Shown here piece by piece: positions 6,704 to 13,406 of a DNA stretch of 13,408 nt. The stretch lies in the NCBI GenBank assembly GCA_027596035.1, contig JADGJA010000640.1, forward strand, positions 1 through 13,408, written 5' to 3'. Position 1 is the first letter of the stretch. Each line of letters begins with the position of its first letter. The notes under the pieces are model-generated. The model saw only the letters and a list, made by a program, of their open reading frames with translations, did no database searches and was not told the DNA's origin. A program made the position numbers and the translations under genes. Origin of the DNA: Thoreauomyces humboldtii (lineage: Eukaryota > Chytridiomycota > Chytridiomycetes > Spizellomycetales > Powellomycetaceae).

Positions 6704-8531
6704 TGCGCACGTTCTTTTTACCTTTTGCACCAGAGGCAATAAAGACTTTTTCCCCAGCATCCAAAGACTCGTAAATCTTGTAATAAAGATCTTCTGTATT
6801 CTCGCAATATTTGATAACGCGAAGATTAGGCTTAACATTCGATCCAATGATAAACGGGATTTCTCCAAGTCCTCGGATAAGATTTGTCGTGGCTGTCGTG
6901 AGAAATCCATCCATCCATACTACCTTTTTTGCGTTCCGAAGAATGTCCAAGAGTCGGTTCCAATGTTCACTTGGATTTTTGTGACAGATAGCATCTGCCG
7001 CAAAACTCCGAAGTAGCGTTTCGCATTCGTCGATAACAACAAAGTCGTAGTTGCCTTCTACAAGATACATCGATTGAACAGAGCACAGTAGTCTAGGCTC
7101 ATGAACTGCAGTTCGTTTTTCCTCAACGCTGTAATCCAGATAGTATTTCCATTTTTCACCGAGACGGCCTCGCTGCTCATTCGTCAAAGCAACTCGACAT
7201 GTCAACCAGAGTGCAGCGACACGTGGGTCCGTTTTGAAAATCTCGTTCATGTATTCAATAGGGCTTCCACTCTTGTTTCCTCCCAAGGGAACATGGAGTA
7301 CAATGTGTTTTGCGTTGCCAGCCATGTAAAGATCTTTTCCTGCAAGCCATCGCGAATGGATTAAATGGTCAAACTGAGTGTTGACAGCCTTTTCCATCTT
7401 TTTACCTGGGGCTGATTTCAGAATGTCACTATTGTAAACGGACATGAGGCATCCTTTGAGGAAAGTCTCGGGAACAGGAAACTTTACCGCATCGATACGA
7501 TTCCAGTATTCCCGATATTTTGCTAGACGAGAATCGGCGCTGTCCTTTCGGAGGTTCCAAGTCCAGAAATCGTTAAAGGAGATTCCCACCGCTTTGCACC
7601 AACGGGCAATTTTGCAGCAAAGCCAGTTGGAAAGTTGGAATTTCGCACCTCTTTTCAGATTGGGCATGTGCGTCAAAAGGTGCGACGGATCTCCGCTGTA
7701 GATATCCAACTCTTCAGGGGGCTGCAGATTCATTCTCGGAATATCTTCTCTTGGTGCAAGTCGTGGTTTCTTCTTGTCCTTTGTGTTTTCATTTGATGCT
7801 TTACGTTTTTTTGTGAGAGTGTCCAGATGCCGATCGAAATTCATGCTTTCCACACTGATGCTTTCATCGTGAATGTTGTGCAAAATAGTATGATCCATTA
7901 TTTCCTTAGATCCCCTAAAAATCTTTTGAACTCGGCCGTCCCCTTTAGACTGATTGACAAACTTGAAAAGGCCATTTGTCCGATAAACAGCCGGATCAAA
8001 TCCCAACTCTTTGTTTTCCGGGAGCATGCAAAGTTGTTTCACGGGAGCGAAACCGTTCACATTTTCCACATGATAATTCTGCAGGACGATATGGTACGAG
8101 AACTTCCACATATCCGCCTCGCGTTTAGTTCGACTTCCAGCAATGTTCATACTGGCATTCGGAAACCAGGAAACGATTTTGTTCTTTACTTTATTGAGCG
8201 GATCCTCCGACTTTGCTCCTTTGGCATCAATGTCAAAGCACACCTTGATGCGCCGGTCAGCCATCATCATCTCGAACAACTGGTTATCGGTTTCCAGAAT
8301 GTCCTGCAACTTGGTATTGTCGACAATTCCATATTCCGAGTAATTCTTGTTAACACCCTCGGCCGTCAAGTAGGATCTCGCATGGGCAACAACCACTTGA
8401 CCGGGAGTGCACTGGTCGAGCACGGTTTTCATAACGGACTAACCTTTGTTTCGATTGGTGTAGAAGGGTAATCCAGCACGAGTTGTTTTCGTAAATTTGG
8501 ATACTGGAAACATGGTCTTATTTTGGGACAT
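6639..8531 (-). CDS. Archaeo-eukaryotic primase fused to OBP-like SF2 helicase; C-terminally truncated, early TAG
   Basis: A 597-residue frame from ATG 8432. An N-terminal extension from ATG 8531 is in the same frame, interrupted by TAG at 8439-8441. The primase domain has VCFDIDAKG (residues 64-72 from 8432) with the catalytic D-x-D and the downstream SR...KFSYHIV pattern (100-116). A basic linker (KKRKAS...KKKPRL, 208-225) looks like a bipartite NLS. The helicase part has a degenerate Walker A (PLGGNKSGS, 382-390), VVIDECE (465-471, DExx box) and KKVVWMDGFLTTAT (502-515), as in the herpesvirus UL9/mimivirus origin-binding family. After KVFIASGAKGKKNV the frame enters unrelated sequence near 6703, so motifs V and VI and the C terminus are lost. 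It probably primed and unwound DNA for replication; now likely defective as a helicase. Confidence 0.7.
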
Positions 8532-8751
8532 GTCTATCTGAATGGTTCCAATATTTTTATGTTTAAATACGCGCTTTAACGGTCCTCGTAAACCCCGAAA
8601 ATTAACGTTGTTTCCACTCTGAGCGATGAAGCATGTCCATCGATTCTCAAAAAAAGCGTCACTTCATCGCTTTTTCTTTTGGAACAATTTGGGAAAAAGA
8701 TAAAGTGACGCCTCTATGCGTTTATTCAGGTAAAAATGAATTGCCGCCGAA
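8532..8751. promoter_or_regulatory. Divergent promoter / candidate origin region
   Basis: The 220-base spacer lies between the primase-helicase (minus) and the small plus-strand gene. It holds TTTAAATAC at 8562-8570 (read GTATTTAAA towards the helicase, about 31 bases before ATG 8531). It also holds two overlapping inverted repeats: AGCGATGAAG 8622-8631 with 8662-8671, and GCGTCACTT 8656-8664 with 8703-8711. A 20-base sequence at 8678-8697 recurs inverted at 12926-12945. The combination suits a bidirectional promoter or an origin; the sequence alone cannot decide. Confidence 0.45.
8562..8570 (-). promoter_or_regulatory. TATA-like box GTATTTAAA for the primase-helicase
   Basis: On the minus strand it reads GTATTTAAA, about 31 bases before the ATG at 8531. 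The identical nine bases lie 26 bases before the zinc-ribbon ATG (9239-9247). Similar position and sequence before two minus-strand genes support a shared, probably early, promoter element. Confidence 0.45.
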
Positions 8752-9012
8752 ATGGAAAAGATGGACGAGTTTTACAAAAAGCATGGCATAGACGGTGAAT
8801 CGGTTGACAAGGAACTCTGGAAAAAAGAGGTAATGGACGAAATCCTGGAAAAGTTCGATAAAGGCCTTTTGACGTACAAGGGAAAGGGTGGAGTCGAGAT
8901 AAAAGTCACTTCTGGTAAACAAGCCTATGCAATGGCTCTTGCGATAAGCGAAAAGAGTTGGAAGCAAAGGAATGTTCAAGAAACTCACAAGCCGCTCATT
9001 TTCAGAAAATAG
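8752..9012 (+). CDS. Small DUF6496-like protein
   Basis: An intact 86-residue frame from ATG 8752 to TAG 9010-9012. After a charged N-terminal helix the core reads KEVMDEILEKFDKGLLTYKG and then a G-x-x-V...SGKQAYAMALAISEK block. The order 'VMxExxxGxLxxGxGxxVxxxxQAxAxALSE' is that of the DUF6496 family, small proteins found in phages and viruses with no defined role. The link is by pattern memory and is moderate. An alternative ATG at 8736 is in another frame and gives no sensible protein. It is convergent with the zinc-ribbon gene, the two stop codons being only three bases apart. It lies downstream of the repeat-rich divergent region and so is probably expressed with the replication genes. 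Confidence 0.6.
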   Translation: MEKMDEFYKKHGIDGESVDKELWKKEVMDEILEKFDKGLLTYKGKGGVEIKVTSGKQAYAMALAISEKSWKQRNVQETHKPLIFRK

Positions 9013-9015
9013 ACT

Positions 9016-9213
9016 CTAGTCGGAATCGGGGTCTAACTTGAAACCGACGGGGACGGCAATGTGGTCCAGGTGACACTTCAAGCAGCGCACATGCATCTTG
9101 ACAATGGGAATGGGTTTAGCGCATGTTTTACAAGGTCGAGTGCCTTGGGTAACAATGGGTTTTTCGGATGTTGTTGTTTTGGGGCAGTAGGGACGCATTG
9201 TTTCTCGGGGCAT
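9016..9213 (-). CDS. Small zinc-ribbon protein
   Basis: An intact 65-residue frame from ATG 9213 to TAG 9016-9018. Two CxxC knuckles (CKTC and CLKC, with a following His) are spaced by about 16 residues, residues 28-51, which is a zinc-ribbon arrangement. Other residues are Pro/Thr-rich and basic at the N terminus, with an acidic end. It lies immediately downstream of the D5-like helicase on the same strand (51 bases) but has its own GTATTTAAA box. Small zinc-ribbon proteins of viruses often act in transcription or DNA binding; the exact role is unknown. Confidence 0.6.
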   Translation of the reverse strand: MPRETMRPYCPKTTTSEKPIVTQGTRPCKTCAKPIPIVKMHVRCLKCHLDHIAVPVGFKLDPDSD

Positions 9214-9238
9214 CTTTTTGATTAAGACTTATTCTTTT

Positions 9239-9247
9239 TTTAAATAC
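9239..9247 (-). promoter_or_regulatory. TATA-like box GTATTTAAA for the zinc-ribbon gene
   Basis: Identical to the element at 8562-8570 and similarly placed, here 26 bases before ATG 9213. It overlaps the short gap after the D5-like helicase stop, so the zinc-ribbon gene may be transcribed on its own rather than by read-through. Confidence 0.45.
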
Positions 9248-9264
9248 AAGATTTTCATAGACTA

Positions 9265-10987
9265 TCAAACCAAATACCGCATCAAACCGAACACTGCATC
9301 ATCGGAATATAACTCCTCTTCAACCGGCTTGTCTTCCTTTGAAGTCATCAGCGGTTGATCCGGACCTTGAGTTTTCACCTTTTTGGGTGGCTGGGACTCC
9401 TCGTCCGCAGCGCATTCTGCGCAGCACACATCTCCGTGTTTTCGCTTTCTCGCACAGTTGCGGTATCTGACGTTGGGCCATCCGCGAACCGCCTTTTTGT
9501 TGCGCGTGAGTTGATGCCGGACACATGGATTTGGAAAATTCTTGTCCATGAACGCAAAGATTTCTTTTTCGTAATATTTCAAGTTCGGCTTTTGCTTGGC
9601 CGCGCAGAACTCGGCAATTTTTTTGCGAAGATCGTCCCTCGTTACGTAACTGTTCAGATCTTTGTGACCTTCGAACATGATGGATGTGAATGAGTGAACG
9701 ACGTCATTGCTTTGACGAAACGCTGCATGAGCCGAAATGATGATAGCAGGCGGGTGGCGCGCTCCGAGGAGTTGATATTCTGGTGAATTAACAGTTTTGA
9801 CAAGTGGCGCCCCGAAAGTTGAGAAATGTTTCAGAAGTTCGATTCCGTATCCAGTGATGAGACACTTTTGATCCTCTGCTTTTGGCTCATCGACGAATGT
9901 AACGTTGAACGGGATCACTACGACACGATCCCAAAACCCGGCAGTGTTGTCGAGAACAGCAGGGAGAGTGTTCGCTGCCATGTACACGTAACCCACGGGT
10001 TGGTACTCCCGCTGTTTGCCGTAATTTTGGCGTCCGGAAGTCTTGTCGCCACCCGAAATCTCTTTCAGCCTCCCCGTGTCGAGAACTGGCGGTGCGGAAC
10101 TGTTCTGTTTGCCTTTCGGCTGAAGTTCCGGAATACAGAGAGCGCGACGAGTAGACGCGTGGTGGAGTGCCTCGTTTGATTTGGAGGCGCATTGTCCGTC
10201 CTTTAGAATTCCTGAAGGAGTAGTGATGGCGAAGTCGCCTAGGGCCGCCTTGAAGAGATCCAGTAATTTACTTTTGCCGTTCCTCCCTTTGCCATAAAGT
10301 ATATAGAATTGTTCCTGTGATGTGGTTCCGAGTAAGGCTGACGCGAGAACCCGGAGAATGTAATTTCTGAGTTCGTCGTTTCGATCGGTAATATCGCCCA
10401 AAAATTTATCGATCGCATCTCGTGACTCTTGCGGGTGCTTTTCGTACTCGATATAATCGTAATTTGTCGAATAAGTGAAACGATCGGTGTGTTTCATTTT
10501 CACGAGGTCTTTTAGACGGAAATCGTAGATTCCATTTTCGAACCGTACTTGAAAAGGCGTTCCATTCGTCGATATTCGTTTTCGGGAGTATAGCGAAGAG
10601 TGCAGTGATCATCCTAGCCTGGTAAGCCATTTTCCCGCGATTGTTGACCAAGTTGCGCGCCCGTCGTGCCAATTCGAATTCTTCATTGTCGCTACTTTCG
10701 GAGGCTTCCTGGTAGTATTCTTGTAAAGCCCGAAAAGCATCACACGCCGCTTTGAAATAAGGTTTCATAGCGCGCGAAGCGTCAAGGGCCTGCCAGGCTT
10801 TGTCCTGGAAGGTCAGCCAAGGGGCGGACTTCTTGTCGGTCACCATGACTTTTCCATCGCAGTCGAATTTCAGGATTTCAGCCATAGCATCATCTGTTAC
10901 AACAGGTTCTGCCAGGAGACCGCTGAACTTGAGGTCCTCGGTCTGAGTGACGTCGATCGTGGCTTCTTTGTGCGAGTTTTTGACCAT
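9265..10987 (-). CDS. D5-like SF3 replicative helicase, one-base frameshift
   Basis: Start ATG 10987, with TATA boxes upstream; about 573 residues if the single frameshift near 10560 is ignored. The N-terminal part (10987-~10562) has the alpha-helical D5_N character, with APWLTFQDKAWQALDA. The second part resumes one base over with VRFENGIYDFRLKDL, a typical pre-helicase D5 motif. The SF3 core has Walker A YGKGRNGKSKL (about 231-241), a Walker B-like ALCIPEL (282-288), motif C AANTLP (337-342) and FWDRVVVIPF (351-360) with the conserved Arg. The C-terminal part has a winged-helix-like region, a CAR..CCAEC cluster and PPKKVK (NLS-like). The stop TGA is followed directly by TAG. This is the expected hexameric replicative helicase of PLVs and NCLDVs. 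The frameshift separates the D5_N region from the ATPase core. Confidence 0.8.
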
Positions 10988-11096
10988 TTTGGAGTTGTTA
11001 AAGTAAAGTGAAGGAAAGAGAATGTGCGTGTTTTTGTGAGTGAAGTGAAATGCAGGAATAGGGTGGGGAACAACTCTGGGGGTATCCATGACGTGC

Positions 11097-11129
11097 TCTA
11101 TATATACACATTCCTCAATCTATATATAC
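11097..11129 (-). promoter_or_regulatory. Paired TATA boxes for the D5-like helicase
   Basis: TCTATATATAC occurs exactly twice, 22 bases apart (11097-11107 and 11119-11129). Both lie upstream of the helicase gene. A start of transcription 25-30 bases downstream falls at about 11069-11098, which favours ATG 10987 over the in-frame ATG at 11089. A GTAAAG box (11003-11008) also precedes the gene. Confidence 0.5.
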
Positions 11130-11253
11130 GCAATGGGCGGTGTTTCACCGACTCCCTTTTCACATGAGGGAAAAAGGTTGTTGGGATTTACAGGGTCTAG
11201 GTGGTCGTCTCCATTCCCCCGACGTTTGAATCCGAAAGGCTATTCGAGGAGTT

Positions 11254-11520
11254 CAGGAAAATGTTGAGTTGAGAAGACGATTCGACCAATTCCTGAAAAA
11301 ATGTTGAACTAGAAAGACGATTTGGCAATTCCTGAAAAAATGTTGAACTAGAAAGACGATTTGGCAATTCCCGAAAAAATGTTGAACTAGAAAGACGATT
11401 TGGCAATTCCCGAAAAAATGTTGAACTAAAAAGACGATTTGGCAATTCCCGAAAAAATGTTGAATTAGAAAGACGATTTGGCAATTCCCGAAAAAATGTT
11501 GAACAAAAAAGACGATTTGA
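11254..11520. repeat. 39-bp tandem repeat array, seven copies
   Basis: The marker ATGTTGA falls at 11261, 11301, 11340, 11379, 11418, 11457 and 11496, so the period is 39 after a first step of 40. The unit is about GAAAAAATGTTGAACTAGAA followed by AGACGATTTGGCAATTCCC. Copies are nearly identical; the first and last are most diverged. On the minus strand the array is an open 13-residue repeat (STFFRELPNRLSS), but as 39 is divisible by three this is expected by chance. There are no unique spacers, so it is not a CRISPR. It lies between the helicase promoter and the recombinase-like gene. It could be iterons or a minisatellite. Confidence 0.9.
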
Positions 11521-11605
11521 CGATCCAGCACAAATCGTCTTTTTTCTTGAACATTTTCCTGGCTTTTTTGAAATCGTCTTTTTCCCTAAAACATTTTCCT
11601 GGGAG
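11521..11605. repeat. Inverted copies of the 39-bp repeat
   Basis: AAATCGTCTTTTTTCTTGAACATTTTCC (11532-11559) and a second AAATCGTCTTTTTCCC...ACATTTTCC (11570-11599) are inverted, diverged copies of the array unit. With the last direct copy (about 11490-11519) they form a dyad centred near 11525, able to form a stem of roughly 28 bp with a few mismatches. Confidence 0.75.
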
Positions 11606-11622
11606 GTGCAAAGTATCATGTG

Positions 11623-12057
11623 ATGATGCAAACCTGCAAAGGAAACACGATGCATGTTGCGTCTTCGAAGAAGAAAAAGAAAGCGGAAAAGGTGACATTC
11701 CGAGCCCCGTGCATGCCTTATGTTAACATGCTCCGTGAGAAACGTATCGAACTCGGTCATGACTACATGTTCATGCGAGAACGATCTGCAAACGATAACT
11801 TTGCTCCTGATTCACAGTACGGATGTCGCGTGTTTAGCGAGAAGATGCATTCTTTGTTTGGAAAGAAACTTACGATAACGCGTCTGAGAATGTCGTATCG
11901 CATTAAGTTGAGTACAAAGGATAATGGTAATCTAAGATATCAGACGTTTATCGAGAAACAAATGAACCATACTTATCGAACGCATCAGCGGCATTACCAT
12001 CGATACTTGAGTCTAGTAGAGCAGGAGGCGGCGAATGAAACGGAAAGTGATGACTAG
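11623..12057 (+). CDS. Probable tyrosine recombinase, C-terminal catalytic domain only
   Basis: About 144 residues from ATG 11623 (alternatives 11626, 11650) to TAG 12055-12057; a stop at 11587 closes the frame upstream. A Lys-rich start is followed by MPYVNMLREKRIELGHDYMF. Next comes a block with FGKKLTITRLRMSYRIKL and then MNHTYRTHQRHYHRY. This order resembles the C-terminal part of YR integrases in PLVs, virophages and cryptons ('GKKIsxxxLRxxY...M.Hs..tQ..Y'), with a candidate conserved Arg, His and nucleophile Tyr. The N-terminal DNA-binding part is missing, and the sequence immediately upstream is the inverted end of the 39-bp repeat array, suggesting truncation. It could instead be a small basic DNA-binding protein. 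The protein is acidic at its end (NETESDD). Confidence 0.45.
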   Translation: MMQTCKGNTMHVASSKKKKKAEKVTFRAPCMPYVNMLREKRIELGHDYMFMRERSANDNFAPDSQYGCRVFSEKMHSLFGKKLTITRLRMSYRIKLSTKDNGNLRYQTFIEKQMNHTYRTHQRHYHRYLSLVEQEAANETESDD

Positions 12058-12102
12058 TATAGGATAGAAAAGCAATAAGAATGCCGTCACCAAAAAAGCG
12101 CA

Positions 12103-12108
12103 TATAAA
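12103..12108 (+). promoter_or_regulatory. TATAAA box
   Basis: TATAAA stands 40 bases before the ATG at 12143 and 14 before that at 12122. Transcription starting 25-30 bases downstream would make ATG 12143 the first start codon of the next gene. Confidence 0.35.
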
Positions 12109-12121
12109 CCGTGTAAAAAAC

Positions 12122-12609
12122 ATGACTGCTTTATCGGACAACATGTTGGGCAAAGTCTATAACGATATTCTCTACTTGATCTTTCCTTTCAGGCCTCCAC
12201 TTTGAATTCGAAAAGGCAATTGATCAAAACCGCGAAACAATTCGGATTTTTAAAGGACAAATTTAGCAATGTTGAGCGACGAGTAATCCAACTGGAATCC
12301 CAAAAGTGGGCTCGTGTTTGCAGCATTGAGAGCAAGCCTGATTGCAGTGAAGTCAAGATCTATTTCTCATGCAGAGTCTATTTTGAGTACAAAATTCAAC
12401 GGTACAAGCCAACTAATCTTGACTGTGATATATTTAGAGAGGATATCGATCTATGGGTTCCTTCTAAATTCGGAGGTGAAGAGTTATCGTCAAAATTTGG
12501 TCCGACCAGTGAATACATACGCTGGTCCTGGGATCGCTCGGATGCGGTTTTATATGAGTTTGGGGACGCCGATACTGTAGATATATATGACTATCTAGTT
12601 TCAGTTTGA
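12122..12609 (+). CDS. Unknown protein, possibly spliced with a 38-base intron
   Basis: The main frame (12163-12609, TGA) encodes at least 135 residues ending DTVDIYDYLVSV. It is rich in aromatic and charged residues, with Cys pairs, and has no methionine, so its start is elsewhere (TTG 12202 is unlikely in a eukaryotic virus). An ATG at 12122 (and in-frame 12143) lies in another frame. Removing GTCTATAACG...CTTTCCTTTCAG (12155-12192, GT-AG, pyrimidine-rich acceptor) joins the two frames in phase 0. A frameshift is the alternative. No family recognised. TATAAA at 12103 precedes it, and the 127-bp repeats start at its 3' end, the last 16 bases lying inside the first copy. Confidence 0.45.
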
Positions 12610-12847
12610 ATGAGAATGTTTGATAGAGGCGTAATTCCACCTTAATCCCAATCTGTTCCAATGTTCTCCGTTTTTGGTCAAAGTGAAAATACCTTATAGT
12701 AGAATGCACTTTGACCAAAATCTAGTTTGAGTTTGAATGAGAATGTTTGATAGAGGCGTAATTCCACCTTAATCCCAATTTGTTCCAATGTTCTCCGTTT
12801 TTGGTCAAAGTGAAAATACCTTATAGTAGAATGCACTTTGACCAAAA
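12594..12847. repeat. 127-bp direct repeat, two tandem copies
   Basis: Copy A 12594-12720 and copy B 12721-12847 start with TCTAGTTT and are almost identical (differences near 12602 and 12653). Each carries an inverted repeat around the loop AAAATACCTTATAGTAGAAT. In copy A the right arm stops after CACTTTGACCAAAA where copy B begins. In copy B the stem is complete and runs just past the unit, to 12855. Confidence 0.9.
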
Positions 12848-12855
12848 ACGGAGAA
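12791..12855. repeat. 22-bp perfect stem hairpin (copy B)
   Basis: The left arm TTCTCCGTTTTTGGTCAAAGTG (12791-12812) and right arm 12834-12855 are perfect reverse complements around a 21-base loop. The same stem occurs in copies A (partial) and C. Such repeated stems near a terminus can be replication or packaging signals or remnants of MITE-like elements. Confidence 0.85.
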
Positions 12856-12925
12856 ACTCGATGAATAGGATGAGAAGTAGAGAGTGACGGTGCGTGTAGG
12901 GGGATGTCGAGGCGTCATTATACCC

Positions 12926-13080
12926 TTTTCCCAAATTGTTCCAAAGCGTAAATCTCTATTCTCCGTTTTTGGTCGAAGTGAAAATACCTTATAGTAAATT
13001 GCACTTTGACCAAAAACGGAGAAACTCGATGAATAGGATGATGAGTAGAGAGTGACGGTGCGTCGAGGGAGATGTCGAGG
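12926..13080. repeat. Third, diverged copy of the hairpin repeat (copy C)
   Basis: The arms are 12959-12980 and 13002-13023, with one mismatch (GGTCGAAGTG on the left). The flank after the stem (ACTCGATGAATAGGATGA... to GATGTCGAGG) matches the flank of copy B (12856-12911). The flank before it carries CCCAAATTGTTCCAA, related to copies A and B. Confidence 0.8.
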
Positions 13081-13183
13081 GAGCGGACAGAGTATGAGTC
13101 ATACTCGGAGGTTCGGAGGTAGGAGAGGAACTGCTGTCAAATGCTGTCGAAAGACTGTCAAAAGTGACTCATTTAGGGCCGAT
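13081..13183. other. Subterminal region without genes
   Basis: No open frame or RNA gene recognised. It contains three imperfect copies of CTGTCRAA (about 13133-13163) and GAGTATGAGTCATACTC (13090-13106), a 17-base palindrome with one central base. Confidence 0.4.
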
Positions 13184-13254
13184 CAGCACTATACCTAATA
13201 GAACCCTATACAGCACTATACCTATTAGGGCTCTATACACTACTATACCCTATA
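13184..13254. repeat. 27-bp subterminal tandem repeat
   Basis: Units CAGCACTATACCTAATAG... (13184-13210), CAGCACTATACCTATTAG... (13211-13237) and a partial third (13238-13254). CTATAC falls at 13189, 13206, 13216, 13233 and 13243, an alternating 17/10 spacing. The CCTAATAG/CCTATTAG core also occurs in the adjacent palindrome. Confidence 0.8.
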
Positions 13255-13269
13255 GTGCAAGAGTGCACA

Positions 13270-13320
13270 TGTCACAGTCCACCTAATAGGCCATTATGGC
13301 CTATTAGGTGGACTGTGACA
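13270..13320. repeat. 51-bp perfect palindrome beside the right terminus
   Basis: 25-base arms (TGTCACAGTCCACCTAATAG and so on) mirror perfectly about T13295. It lies 15 bases inside the right terminal repeat and is absent from the left end. It could extrude as a cruciform or hairpin, and could be a terminal resolution, origin or packaging signal. Confidence 0.95.
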
Positions 13321-13335
13321 GGGTGACTACGTGTG

Positions 13336-13406
13336 GAATGGGCTAGATGAAGCCAAGGTGTTGGAGTTGAACCAAGCACCCGGCAGGGCCACGGTACGTG
13401 TAGGGG
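13336..13406. repeat. Right terminal inverted repeat (71 bp)
   Basis: Exact inverted copy of bases 1-71. The right end has five G and then C (13403-13408) where the left end starts with four C, so the window probably starts or stops one or two bases off the true element end. The inner side is followed by a 51-bp palindrome that has no counterpart at the left end. Confidence 0.95.

Noticed and set aside
6431..6742. Arg-rich 103-residue frame as a core protein
   Set aside because: Its second half is the shifted frame of the integrase stub, and its first half is low-complexity without a homologue pattern.
10988..11089. Longer start (ATG 11089) for the D5-like helicase
   Set aside because: It is only 10 bases from a TATA box and the added residues look like untranslated leader.
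11254..11520. CRISPR array
   Set aside because: The 39-bp units are directly adjacent with no unique spacers, and no cas genes are present.
11197..11760. Minus-strand protein with 13-residue repeats
   Set aside because: Its length comes from a 39-bp array that is open because 39 is divisible by three; it overlaps the recombinase-like gene and has no plausible domain.
12464..12718. Minus-strand 84-residue frame
   Set aside because: Overlaps the unknown plus-strand gene and the 127-bp repeat; no protein-like features.
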